This document shows, piece by piece, positions 29,401 through 37,568 of a stretch of DNA of 64,000 bases (positions are counted from its first letter, which is position 1; the number at the start of each line of letters is the position of its first letter). Source of the DNA: Prevotella sp. (GTDB taxonomy: Bacteria > Bacteroidota > Bacteroidia > Bacteroidales > Bacteroidaceae); assembly GCA_017557185.1 (NCBI GenBank), contig JAFZAP010000043.1, forward strand, positions 26,982 through 90,981, in the 5' to 3' direction. The notes under the pieces are model-generated. The model was not told where the DNA came from. It worked only from the letters and a program-made list of their open reading frames with translations, and made no database searches. The position numbers and the translations under genes were made by a program.

Positions 29401-29918
29401 ACGACATCCTTACCGGAATCATCATCGCCGTCGGCTTCATGTCGAGGATTATTGGCATTGATGGCTAAACCATCTTCTATCCCATCGTAATTGAACGAAA
29501 AGCTATAACTGTTTCCATCGTCGCCGGTATGCACGGCATAGAGATCAGTTTTCTTATATTTGCCATCCCATGCATCAGGTGCAAGTCCTATGAACTCATA
29601 GCCTTCATTAGCCTTCGCATAAACCAATGCCTCATACATCGCAACGCCTTGTTGGCAATCACCGCCTTGCGCTTTTGCGTCATCTGCGCCTCCGTTCTCA
29701 CGTGTAGTGTATTTGAGCATCGCAGTGCTTCCAAAGGTGCTTGACTGCTCTTTGATGTAGGCATTGTCCTTGGCTTTCGGGGCAAGATAGACTACACCTG
29801 CGCCCTTCGGATATACCTCCGCATATAAATGAAGGTTTTTTATTGGCGTAGGTGCCCCATTCGCGACAAAGGAGAAAGGTGCTAAGGCAATGGTCAAAAT
29901 GAGAGCTTTAAGATTCAT
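26454..29918 (-). CDS. GH2 glycosidase (beta-mannosidase type) with a novel N-terminal domain
   Basis: 1154 residues from the ATG at 29918 (MNLKALILTIALAP); the signal peptide ends ANGAP. Residues about 20-250 are the domain shared with the secreted protein at 12179. GH2 proper begins about residue 265 with EGIVPGTVFAAYVAAG and FWYRTKF, as in the other GH2. The barrel has RLWTGCVTDEEFYDACDEYG, the acid/base Glu662 in WCGDNEGW and the nucleophile Glu748 in FRSELGTG. The C-terminal sandwich lacks the discoidin insert of the 3134 enzyme. The end (VYNIDGTLFRV ... PPGIYIIETHHG) is the recurrent tail module. Natural substrates may be beta-mannosides or beta-glucosaminides. It is 20 bp upstream of the SGNH gene. 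Confidence 0.9.
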   Translation of the reverse strand: MNLKALILTIALAPFSFVANGAPTPIKNLHLYAEVYPKGAGVVYLAPKAKDNAYIKEQSSTFGSTAMLKYTTRENGGADDAKAQGGDCQQGVAMYEALVYAKANEGYEFIGLAPDAWDGKYKKTDLYAVHTGDDGNSYSFSFNYDGIEDGLAINANNPRHEADGDDDSGKDVVGDAGKGQPYVFANKPWRNTPDTYIYAIFRKKGEATPALDFSGEVELDAFKPAPANDDDRISLDSYDGQHWQLFPATTENMLVSRDADFVPDDYVEGIVPGTVFAAYVAAGKEKDPNFSDNIYKVDETKYNRAFWYRTKFDKPALLEGHHLQLVLEGTHRSSVVYLNGKKLGTIEGHVLKVRHDITSMLRDKDNVLSILIKPQVDKVLDRNSSFVNYVCPTYIPSHSWDWMPYVPGLNCGITNDVYLETAGGITLRDPWVRTESLSADHSKAILNFQTSIVNLTSTQKTVQIKATITPGNYILTRDATVNAGDSIDVSLGQLTVEAPRLWWPNGYGEQPLYDCNMDVVADGMVIDSEDTKFGIRTYDYKKENTSMVVYCNGEKIYCKGGNWGMSEYMLRCHGKDYYTRVRLHKDMHFDMIRLWTGCVTDEEFYDACDEYGIMVWDDFWLTGPYTGLTGPDDKKCFMSNVKDKIVRLRNHPSIAIWCGDNEGWPYEELNNSIDNAIKTYDAGDRVYIPNSHNGYFTAEAYNNQDGSGLGLSGSGWWQSFPAENYFKEGIQGGGGDKGDVIDWGFRSELGTGAFCTYESLREFMPINKLWPRNEIWEKHFFSDDQAYGGAAGATNYFNQVKTSYGESQNIKSFCEKSQLYNIEIIKALFEGWNYNLWNTATGILYWMSQPAYPSLLWQTYDYYYDMTGNYWGAKKACEPIHIQWNCSNNDISIVNTTLEDVNGYRAEIEVYDLNGLKNNDISGRVEDVTAAPNSVVNVYNLNTSGKKKLSTMQGMFLLRLSLFDDEGEMVSENTYWKTTLGSSKDDYKKLNDIPQADVSSEFSIVEADGSTIRATATLKNNSSTPAFAIRLRLVDDKNQRILPVIMDDNYITLMPGESKTIAMEFENKDIAGMTHLLIKQYNYDEFEGGIADDIVEIQSDHAIGGLSRVYNIDGTLFRVLDKNEDARDVMLPPGIYIIETHHGTSKSSQKIMVK

Positions 29919-29943
29919 AAGTGTTATTTGTAAGACTTGAAAA

Positions 29944-29990
29944 GGGGCAGAAGCAAAAGTAAAATACAATTTTCAATTGCTTTCTGCCCC
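29944..29990 (-). terminator. Hairpin between the small secreted protein gene and GH2
   Basis: GGGGCAGAAGCAA at 29944-29956 pairs with TTGCTTTCTGCCCC at 29977-29990 with one bulged T. On the minus strand the stem is followed by TTTTC. It lies 26 bases before the GH2 start, so it may act as a partial terminator that lowers expression of the downstream operon relative to the first gene. Confidence 0.6.
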
Positions 29991-30047
29991 AATGTAATAC
30001 AAACCTAAGTTTCTATAAGAGTAATGATTTGAACACTCCTATATGGG

Positions 30048-30071
30048 TTCAAGTTCTAAAACGAACTTGAA
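30048..30071. other. Short perfect hairpin after the 30087 gene
   Basis: TTCAAGTTC at 30048-30056 and GAACTTGAA at 30063-30071 enclose six bases. It has no T-tract, so it is more likely an mRNA-stabilising 3' structure than a terminator. Confidence 0.45.
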
Positions 30072-30086
30072 GTGCATCGTCATAGT

Positions 30087-30800
30087 TTACTTAACTACTA
30101 CCTTGCGCACTTCACTGCCGTTGCGCACGATATTGACGCCCTTTGTGAGTTTCTGCTCACGACCGTCGAGGCCATAAATCTTTTGCTTAGATGTTGTAGC
30201 CTTAGTAACCTGCTGAATGCCTGTAGCTTCGTCAAGGAAATAGTAGTAAATGTATGCATCAGGATTGTCATTACATGATGTTCCAGCTGCAGCGGAATAA
30301 TCAGTACCGCCATAAACTCCATAAGGTGACCAAGCACCCTTTTCTTCTTCGGATAGATCATCTCCCTCTGGTGCATCACCTGGGAAGATAACTACTGAAT
30401 AAACGCCGTTTTCGACATCAGTCTCGTCAGCCTTATAATCAGCAAACGGAGCTGCCTCGACTTCATCTTCAGATGGCTCCTCTGCATCCTGAGCAACCAA
30501 GAAGACTTTCACACCCTGAAAAACATAACCTGCATCAGGTGTGGGATAGAAGAAAAGGCGGCCATAACCATTACTCAGGGTACATGCGAAGCCAGCATCA
30601 AGGTCAGTATCAAATTTTGCATACTCACCATGTGACACATCAGTCTGAGTCGTGATGTAAATTGTGCCGTTGCCAGTCATATTCTTAGCAACGACATGGA
30701 ATGTGCGATAGTAATAAGTTGCTCCTGCACTAGCATCAACTGAAACGCACAACATTGCGGCTACGAATAAGCCTTTCAAAAGAGTAAAAGATTTCTTCAT
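30087..30800 (-). CDS. Small secreted protein of unknown function
   Basis: 237 residues, signal peptide ending SAGA. I recognise no named family. It is rich in Asp/Glu in the middle and has the pattern GNGTIYITTQ ... NPDAYIYYYF, a weak echo of the domain in the 12179 and 26454 proteins. The C-terminus IYGLDGREQKLTKGVNIVRN is the recurrent tail module. It heads the GH2-to-HTCS gene run, with a -7 element 58 bases upstream, and is separated from the GH2 by a hairpin. It may be a highly expressed extracellular accessory protein (inference). Confidence 0.75.
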   Translation of the reverse strand: MKKSFTLLKGLFVAAMLCVSVDASAGATYYYRTFHVVAKNMTGNGTIYITTQTDVSHGEYAKFDTDLDAGFACTLSNGYGRLFFYPTPDAGYVFQGVKVFLVAQDAEEPSEDEVEAAPFADYKADETDVENGVYSVVIFPGDAPEGDDLSEEEKGAWSPYGVYGGTDYSAAAGTSCNDNPDAYIYYYFLDEATGIQQVTKATTSKQKIYGLDGREQKLTKGVNIVRNGSEVRKVVVK

Positions 30801-30858
30801 GTTTTTAAATTTTAAATGGTTTATAATTAATGTTATCTATTGCTCATATTATGCACTG

Positions 30859-30866
30859 CAAAGGTA
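30859..30866 (-). promoter_or_regulatory. -7 element for the GH2-to-HTCS gene run
   Basis: TACCTTTG on the minus strand fits TAnnTTTG and gives a leader of about 55 bases to the ATG at 30800. A -33 box at the right distance is not clear, which is common for regulator-dependent promoters. Confidence 0.55.
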
Positions 30867-30996
30867 CGAAAAAATTATATTGTAGAATATAAGAATGGAA
30901 CCAAATAATATAAAAATCGAACTCCACAAAGTGTTTTCATGGTAAAAACACCGGGTTTTTATGTGTTTGGCTATACATATTTCATTTGGTTTGCAA

Positions 30997-31042
30997 AGCA
31001 TGCTATTTGCCATGGACCACGTCGCAGGCAAATAGCAATGCT
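30997..31042 (-). terminator. Putative terminator at the end of the SusCD operon
   Basis: AGCATGCTATTTGCC (30997-31011) pairs with GGCAAATAGCAATGCT (31027-31042) with one bulge, about 12 bases after the stop of the esterase gene at 31054. The run after the stem is only GCTTTGC, so termination is likely but not strong. The loop side CACGTCGCAGGCAAAT resembles the flank of the palindromic repeat at 9042-9160. Confidence 0.5.
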
Positions 31043-31053
31043 TTTTAGCAACA

Positions 31054-33120
31054 TTATCTTACGAGTATTCCGATATTAGGATAGTCATCCGTGCGGAATG
31101 GAATAGCCGGAAGTCCAGCTTTATTGTAGAGATTGCATTCAGGATTGTCGCCCCAGGCATAACGTACAGCAACAGGGAACTTCACATCAGGGCAGCTCAC
31201 TACAACGCTGTTGCCTTCAATAACAGCATCAGCCCAATGGAATACTCTGTCCGGACCGCATATTGCGAAACCCTTCACCTCGCCGCCTGGAATATTCAGA
31301 CGTTCATTGCCTGTAACGAGTTGTGACTCGCCACGCTGACGTCCGCCATCGAAGAACACACGTATCTTATCGCCCTCAATCCGATAGTCTCGGTATTGAG
31401 GTCCGTTGGGATTTATTTTCTCGCCGTATGCAATGGCACGCGACTGAAGGGCGAGGCGGTAGCCTACATCTTGCTTGTTCTTTGGGTGTATATCGTTGGC
31501 TTCACCAATATCAATAATGCATGCCATGCCTGTGTTTTCAAGATGCTTTGCTGCAAGGTACTGCGCCTCGCGAAGTTCTGCCCATGATGACTCTGATGGC
31601 TCATCAAGACGCTGTTTATAATTGGCAAGCTGCACAATGAAGAATGGGAAATTGTCGTGCCACTGGCGACGCCAGTCCTTTATAAGCATAGGTTGAAGCT
31701 CGCGGTACTGCAGACTTTGGTCGCTGTTTGACTCACCCTGATACCATATCGCACCCTTCAAAGCATAGTCGCGAAGAGGATGGATCATGGAGTTATAGAG
31801 GAAAGAATGCACGTTTGGCTCACCAGCCGTATTAACAGGCATAACAGGCAGTTCCATAGTTGAGCAGCCGATATGGTAACGCCATTCTCCAACGAGGTCA
31901 ATAACGTGTTCGGTACTTTCCTTGCTATCTGTAATATAGAATGTATCGTCAGCAGGATAGAAGCCACCAAATCCGCCTGTATCCTGCACACGCACTGTAA
32001 GTATGTTGCGTCCAGCCTTTACAAGGTTGCCCGGGATAGTATAATCACGACGGTATATGACGCCTTCCATTGAACCTATCTGCTCTCCATTGAAGAAAGT
32101 GATATCATTATCATCAACGCCTCCCAAATGGATGTAAAGGTCTTTGCCGGCATATTCTGCAGGTACATCGACAACACGGCGAAGCCAGAAGAATCCATCA
32201 ATTCCGAGGATGTCCTTTGGTTCACGTGTTACTCCACGCTCATAGTATATTTTGCCCCATGCGGAGTCGTCAAAGGATGATGATGCATACACCGGCTGGT
32301 TATTATAATACCCGGCATCAATGCTACGGACTTTGTCGCCCCATTCCACTATTTCCTTATGATATTGTGCATCACGTGCAGAAGCCTCTGCTGGCAAATG
32401 CTTTACATATTCAATGTTACGGGCCTGTGACGGCTGGACAGAAAGTCCTTCGAGACTTGTCCACGCTTCAATGATAGTACCGCCCCACGATGCATCAATG
32501 AGTCCTATTGGCACGTCCAGATTCTGTTCAAGATTACGTCCGTAGAAGTATCCGACAGCTGTGAAATTCTTTGCAACATCGCCAGTACATACGTTCCAAC
32601 CATTGCCGATGGAGGTCTCGAATCCATCGAGTGGTTCGGGTGCAATATTTGTCTTAACCTTTAAAAGGCGAATGTTTGGGTGGTTGTTGGCATCAGCTAT
32701 TTCTTCCTCAGCATTATTAGAAGACGCGAGCTCGAAGCCCATATTGGACTGACCAGAGCAGAGCCACACTTCACCTATCATCACATTATTGAGAACGGTC
32801 TTTGTACCATCGTCGATGGTGATGCTATAGGGGCCGCCTGCTTTTGGTGTACTAACTTCAATGCGCCAATTGCCATCGGCTGCTGCTATGGTGGTGTATT
32901 TCTTGTCATTCCATGAAGTGATAACGGTAACTATCTTATTAGGCGTTGCTACGCCCCAAATCGGGGCATTGTCACGCTGTTGCTGCATAACCATATTATC
33001 CGTGAAAAGCGGGCAAAGTCGTTTTGTCACCTCGCTGTTCAACTTTGAATCCTTGAATGGACCAGCAAAGCACTGCGCGGCAGCTAGCACAAGGAAAGAT
33101 AAAATTGCAATCTTCTTCAT
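31054..33120 (-). CDS. Sialate O-acetylesterase-type SGNH esterase with GH2-like jelly-roll insert
   Basis: 688 residues from the ATG at 33120; an in-frame ATG 15 bases upstream is possible. The signal peptide ends QCFAG. SGNH blocks are split by an insert: GEVWLCSGQSNMGFELASSN (nucleophile Ser), then a sugar-binding jelly roll at about 255-365 (SFDDSAWGKIYYERG, FFWLRRVVDVP, GRNILTVRVQD), then GAIWYQGESNSDQSLQY and DIGEANDIHPKNKQDVG. The family removes acetyl groups from sialic acids, but many PUL members act on other acetylated glycans. It is the last gene of the SusCD operon. Confidence 0.9.
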   Translation of the reverse strand: MKKIAILSFLVLAAAQCFAGPFKDSKLNSEVTKRLCPLFTDNMVMQQQRDNAPIWGVATPNKIVTVITSWNDKKYTTIAAADGNWRIEVSTPKAGGPYSITIDDGTKTVLNNVMIGEVWLCSGQSNMGFELASSNNAEEEIADANNHPNIRLLKVKTNIAPEPLDGFETSIGNGWNVCTGDVAKNFTAVGYFYGRNLEQNLDVPIGLIDASWGGTIIEAWTSLEGLSVQPSQARNIEYVKHLPAEASARDAQYHKEIVEWGDKVRSIDAGYYNNQPVYASSSFDDSAWGKIYYERGVTREPKDILGIDGFFWLRRVVDVPAEYAGKDLYIHLGGVDDNDITFFNGEQIGSMEGVIYRRDYTIPGNLVKAGRNILTVRVQDTGGFGGFYPADDTFYITDSKESTEHVIDLVGEWRYHIGCSTMELPVMPVNTAGEPNVHSFLYNSMIHPLRDYALKGAIWYQGESNSDQSLQYRELQPMLIKDWRRQWHDNFPFFIVQLANYKQRLDEPSESSWAELREAQYLAAKHLENTGMACIIDIGEANDIHPKNKQDVGYRLALQSRAIAYGEKINPNGPQYRDYRIEGDKIRVFFDGGRQRGESQLVTGNERLNIPGGEVKGFAICGPDRVFHWADAVIEGNSVVVSCPDVKFPVAVRYAWGDNPECNLYNKAGLPAIPFRTDDYPNIGILVR

Positions 33121-33139
33121 TATATTTCGGTTCACAAGT

Positions 33140-33835
33140 TTATTTTATTTTAAGAGCTTTCTTGATAGCGGGCACTATCAATGACTCCATTACCTCATAA
33201 CCAGCATTGTTTGGGTGCACCTGCTCTGGGGTATAACGGCTGTCTAATCCCTTGCCGTCAGCTGAAAGCATTGCTTTAAAGTAATCAACGTATGGAATCT
33301 TATTGGCCTTGGCATATGCCTCAACACGGGCATTCAGGTGGCGTATCTTCTCCATTGAGTCCTTAATGCGTGGCTGCCAAGGGAAGAACTCTGCCGGGAG
33401 GCATGATGTTAGGATAACCTTAATGCCATTGGCACGAGCGATGTCAATCATTGAGAGTACATTGCCGTAAGTGTAATCTTCGTTGTATTCGCCAGTGTTC
33501 TCGGCAATGTCGTTTGTACCATAGTTGATAACTACGAGCTTTGGCTGAAGGTTCACCACGTCTTCACGGAAACGAGTTAGAAACTGGAAAGATGTCTGTC
33601 CACCTATGCCGCGACCGATATAGCCGTTCTTCTTAAAGAAGTCAGGACGCATGGATGCCCAGTTGTCTGTGATTGAGTTTCCCATGAATACAACACGCTT
33701 TTCGCCCTTAGCAGGTGCAGGAAGTTCCTTGTTTGCCTGAGCATAACGTCCAAACCATCCAAAATTGTGATGGTTGTTCTGTGCCATGACTGCAGTTGAG
33801 CAGCAAAGCATCATCATTACGATAATCTTTTTCAT
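33140..33835 (-). CDS. Compact SGNH/GDSL esterase, exported
   Basis: 231 residues with a signal peptide ending VMAQ. The blocks are FMGNSITDNW with Ser54, IGRGIGGQTS, VINYGTNDIAENTGEY and EQVHPNNAGY. This is a complete single-domain member, unlike the longer SGNH protein at 25048. A likely role is deacetylation of oligosaccharides in the periplasm. It sits 31 bp behind the GH43 gene and 19 bp ahead of the next esterase start. Confidence 0.88.
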   Translation of the reverse strand: MKKIIVMMMLCCSTAVMAQNNHHNFGWFGRYAQANKELPAPAKGEKRVVFMGNSITDNWASMRPDFFKKNGYIGRGIGGQTSFQFLTRFREDVVNLQPKLVVINYGTNDIAENTGEYNEDYTYGNVLSMIDIARANGIKVILTSCLPAEFFPWQPRIKDSMEKIRHLNARVEAYAKANKIPYVDYFKAMLSADGKGLDSRYTPEQVHPNNAGYEVMESLIVPAIKKALKIK

Positions 33836-33866
33836 TGTTATTCCTTATTTATTTGAAAGTTTTGGT

Positions 33867-35414
33867 TTATCTTTTCCACATTTTAAATTCAGAGAATTCT
33901 GCTGGTTTTTCTTTACTATTTGCCAATACAGCGGATATTACACCTGGACGGGCAACTCTGTCCCAAGGTGTGGTGTGACTTGCATCAACACTGGATGGTT
34001 CAAGTTTCTTCAAGCCATTGCCATCGTCATACATGAATGAAAGAGTTCTGCCGTCTTTCACTTCTGCCTGTAAACGGATGTTGCGTCTCTTCATTGGAAT
34101 TTCGCTCATAATGGTTTCCTTGCCGTTGCTTTTTGATATGGTTTGCAGTTTTTTGCCTCGCAAAACCAATGCAACATAGTTTCCCGCATCACCATATAGC
34201 ACTATTCCTCGCATTGACTGGCCATTATTTAATACGTTCACGGCAAAGCAGTAATCAGGATCAGGTGTACGCTGGCATAATACTGCAGCATTAGGTTCCT
34301 TGATACCATTTCCACTCAGGAGCAATTTACCTTTGCCATTCATTTCAGCTTTAACATCGCAGAATGTATAATTCCAAGTCCATGAAACACCGAGTCTGTT
34401 ACTTTCAAAATGATCCGCGAATTGCGTCCATTCGCCTTGCTTTATGCCTTCGAACGGCATCGGCTGACGACTGGTAGCGAGCCTGCCTGTCTTAAAGTGC
34501 GGCCATTGATCACTCCCAAACATGAGTTCCTGTACAATTGGTTGTCTGCCCATATAAAACTTGGCATCACGCTGATAGGAGTGACACAGGTAATATAATC
34601 TTCCATCGGGCGTTGTGGTAACAGTGCCATGCCCACAAGCCTGGAAATCATCTGAGCACATTAAAATAGGATTGTCGCTGTACTTTTGGAATGGTTCTGT
34701 AATCTTTTTAGAGCGAGCCACACGTACCTCGTAGTCGCTCCCCGGTCCGCAGCATCCTCTTGCTGAATAGAGCAGATAATACCAATCGCCATTACGGATA
34801 ATACACTGTCCTTCCATACCTATGGATTCCTCATCGGTAAGCAGAGAGAATGGTTCGCCCTCAAGATGAAGTCCATCAGAGGAAAGCTTGCAACAAAGGA
34901 TTTCTATTGGGCGTGGATCAAGTCCGTATGCCTTCCATGTGATATAGAGCTGCCCATTGTCATTAAACACGAATGCGTCAATGCATTCAGAACCTATGGT
35001 TACAAGCGGGCCTTTATCCTCAAAGGCTTTCTCTGGCGTATTGGAGACAGCTACTCCTATGTATGATTTGTGGTCACTTTTGCGTCGTGCAGAGTAATAG
35101 CAGTACACCTTGTTGTTATATACATATAACTCCGGAGCCCAGAATGAGCCTTCGGTCCAATCCGGTTTTTGTTCAAAGACGTGCCCCACCTGTATCCAAT
35201 TCACTAAGTCCGTTGACTTGTAAATAGGATAGAACGGTGCCCACTCTGATGAAGTACCAGAGGCGTAGTAAGCTCCGTCAAAACGAATAACAGAAGGGTC
35301 TGCCAAATCCGTTCTTATAACCGGGTTCTGGTAAAACCCAAGCTCTTGAGCATTGACATTACAAAGAGAAAATGCCACAAGAAGCAAGCTGATGAGGAGT
35401 CTAAGTCTATTCAT
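33867..35414 (-). CDS. GH43 glycosidase with C-terminal beta-sandwich
   Basis: 515 residues, signal peptide ending NVNAQ. Five-bladed propeller with the three expected acids: Asp in RTDLADPSVIRF, Asp in ECIDAFVFND, and Glu in IGMEGQCII. WAPELYVYNNKVYCYYSARR is typical. From about residue 315 a sandwich domain (FADHFESNRLGVSWTWNYTF) matches the GH43 C-terminal type. Known activities are alpha-arabinofuranosidase, beta-xylosidase and beta-galactosidase, and the sequence alone does not decide. In a mannose-oriented locus it probably trims a side group. It is 6 bp behind the first GH92 listed next. Confidence 0.9.
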   Translation of the reverse strand: MNRLRLLISLLLVAFSLCNVNAQELGFYQNPVIRTDLADPSVIRFDGAYYASGTSSEWAPFYPIYKSTDLVNWIQVGHVFEQKPDWTEGSFWAPELYVYNNKVYCYYSARRKSDHKSYIGVAVSNTPEKAFEDKGPLVTIGSECIDAFVFNDNGQLYITWKAYGLDPRPIEILCCKLSSDGLHLEGEPFSLLTDEESIGMEGQCIIRNGDWYYLLYSARGCCGPGSDYEVRVARSKKITEPFQKYSDNPILMCSDDFQACGHGTVTTTPDGRLYYLCHSYQRDAKFYMGRQPIVQELMFGSDQWPHFKTGRLATSRQPMPFEGIKQGEWTQFADHFESNRLGVSWTWNYTFCDVKAEMNGKGKLLLSGNGIKEPNAAVLCQRTPDPDYCFAVNVLNNGQSMRGIVLYGDAGNYVALVLRGKKLQTISKSNGKETIMSEIPMKRRNIRLQAEVKDGRTLSFMYDDGNGLKKLEPSSVDASHTTPWDRVARPGVISAVLANSKEKPAEFSEFKMWKR

Positions 35415-35420
35415 AATACG

Positions 35421-37568
35421 TTATTCCCAGGATGGAGGTTCCTTTTCGAGTCCCCAGTGTTTATTGGGCTTTGCAGAGGTCACATAATTCAATGTTGCGC
35501 CATTCGTAAGTTCGTCAAGGTTTATCCAAGTCTGATTAAAGGTCTTACCATTGAACTTAAGTGACGAGGTGAAAGGTTTCCCTTCAGCACCACCTGTTAT
35601 AACAATATTCTTGCCATTAGGAAGATGTACTATGGCCTTTGGGAACATCGGAGTGTTGAGGGCAAAGCCTCCGACGCCGGGAATCTCCGGATAAAGTCCA
35701 AGGCATGCCCAAACGTACCATGCTCCCATAGCACCGAGGTCATCATTGCCAGGCAATCCGTTTACCTTTGCCGAATACATCTCATTCAATGTACGGCGTA
35801 TTACATCTGATGTCTTCCATGGCTGCCCCACCCAATTGTAGCACCATGGTATTCCAAAGCTCGGCTCATTGCCACATGCGAACCACTCGTCGCCATATCC
35901 TGCATCGAGACGTGTAAAGTACTCATCAAGGCGTTCTATTGCCTTTTGCTTACCACCGATGATGTCAATCAGACCTTTGATATTGTATGGCACCATCCAG
36001 AAATAATCCTTATACGTTGCCTCACGCCAGTCCTCGCCCTGATTTTTCCACGATCCATCCTCGTTACGAGAGCAGAGCCAAGTAGTTTCAGGATTATACA
36101 GGTTTTTCCACGAACGAGCGAAATGGAAATATCTCCATGATGAGAACTCGTCACCAACAGCATACAAAGAGTATTGAGCGATGGCAAAATCGGCTGATGT
36201 ATATTCAAGCTGAATGGAAGCAGGGCAATATCCTTTGTCCAAGTATGACTTGAGGTGAGGACGCGTTTCATATCCTTGCGAAGCTGCTCCAGGTACTTCT
36301 GCGCCACGTTTCATTATTTCAAAGATAGGCTTTGGATCATAGTTCCGTGCACCAAATGCCCATGCGTTACATATAAGGATAGAAGAAGGGTCTCCCTGCA
36401 TGATGCCTGTTTCACAGTTAGCCATCACCCAACGTGGCAACGAACCGCCTGACTGTTCAGCGAAGTCTTTGTGAGAGATTACAATATCGCTCGCCACGTC
36501 TGGCTCCAGCATAGCCAGAACCTGTATCTGCGTGCGGTATGTATCCCAGTTAGAAAATTGAGTATATTGCTTGAAGTTAGTCTTGTGAACTTGGAAATCT
36601 GCACCCATATACTCGCCATTAACGTCATTGCATACACTTGGATGAATAAATGTGCGGTAGAGATGGGAATAGAACTGTTCCTCACGCTCTTTCGTCCCAC
36701 CGCTAATTTCAATCAGTGAGAGAACGTCATTCCATTTGCTTTCAGCGTTTTTCTGTACGGAAGCGAAGTTCCACCCTGCGTTCTCAGCCCGGAGATTAGC
36801 ACGGGCATTCTCTACGGACACATAACTCACGCCAACCTTGTATTGCAAAGGCTTACCGTTAGATGTATCAAACGTAAAATATACGCCTGAATACTGCCCT
36901 TCTGCGAATGTTTCACCTCGATGCAACTCTATCTTTTTCCATGTTCCTTTCTCTATGCAATCTGCATCAAACTCAGCATAGAAGTAAACCTTGTAATGGG
37001 TTGGCAAGCCACAGAACTGTCCTCCGTCAGCATAGCCCTCGCACGACCTTGGAGAGGTTATTACTACTACTGCCTCCTTAATGTTTGTGCCTGCAATGCC
37101 AGCGCCAATTATTACAGAACCTTTCGTAGAACCTTCAGGGTATGTGAAGCGAGCCATGCCTGTTCGCTCTGTAACAGTCATCTCGGCCTTCACGTTATGG
37201 TTTACCATTGCCTTGTAGTAGCCTGCGTGACCTTCCTCGTCACTGACCATTATCTTAGCATTGCGTATCATATCAGGAGAAGCCTTCAACTCTCCGTTGA
37301 TTGGGAACATAGGGAAGTTTCCCATGTGCTCGCACCCGGCTCCACTGGCTTGGTTTATTACAAATCCGGCATGTTTAGCAAAATATGACGGTGTGAACTG
37401 AACCATACCATGAGGATATGTAGCACCTGGATATAACTGACCTGATGCCAAACCAGCGCCTTTAGTGCCTATGAGCGAGTTTACCTTGTGAGCATAGTCC
37501 TGTGCACCGGCATTCAGTGCCACTAGCATGCAAACCAATAAAACAAATTTTTTACTCATTACTTTCAT
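35421..37568 (-). CDS. GH92 alpha-mannosidase with intact catalytic Glu
   Basis: 715 residues from the ATG at 37568, which overlaps the upstream stop; an ATG at 37559 is an alternative. The signal peptide ends NAGAQ. GH92 features: SGAGCEHMGNFPMFPI, DEEGHAGYYKAM, FSNWDTYRTQ, EYTSADFAIAQY, FACGNEPSFGIPW and LPGNDDLGAMGAWYVW. Glu568 in GNEPS is the expected catalytic acid and the GNDDLG segment carries the base. These calcium-dependent inverting exo-alpha-mannosidases trim alpha-1,2/1,3/1,4/1,6 linkages. Linkage cannot be read from sequence. Confidence 0.93.
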   Translation of the reverse strand: MKVMSKKFVLLVCMLVALNAGAQDYAHKVNSLIGTKGAGLASGQLYPGATYPHGMVQFTPSYFAKHAGFVINQASGAGCEHMGNFPMFPINGELKASPDMIRNAKIMVSDEEGHAGYYKAMVNHNVKAEMTVTERTGMARFTYPEGSTKGSVIIGAGIAGTNIKEAVVVITSPRSCEGYADGGQFCGLPTHYKVYFYAEFDADCIEKGTWKKIELHRGETFAEGQYSGVYFTFDTSNGKPLQYKVGVSYVSVENARANLRAENAGWNFASVQKNAESKWNDVLSLIEISGGTKEREEQFYSHLYRTFIHPSVCNDVNGEYMGADFQVHKTNFKQYTQFSNWDTYRTQIQVLAMLEPDVASDIVISHKDFAEQSGGSLPRWVMANCETGIMQGDPSSILICNAWAFGARNYDPKPIFEIMKRGAEVPGAASQGYETRPHLKSYLDKGYCPASIQLEYTSADFAIAQYSLYAVGDEFSSWRYFHFARSWKNLYNPETTWLCSRNEDGSWKNQGEDWREATYKDYFWMVPYNIKGLIDIIGGKQKAIERLDEYFTRLDAGYGDEWFACGNEPSFGIPWCYNWVGQPWKTSDVIRRTLNEMYSAKVNGLPGNDDLGAMGAWYVWACLGLYPEIPGVGGFALNTPMFPKAIVHLPNGKNIVITGGAEGKPFTSSLKFNGKTFNQTWINLDELTNGATLNYVTSAKPNKHWGLEKEPPSWE

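Noticed and set aside
37565-37568. Frameshift between the two GH92 genes
   Set aside because: The 4-bp ATGA overlap is ordinary translational coupling; the downstream product has its own signal peptide.
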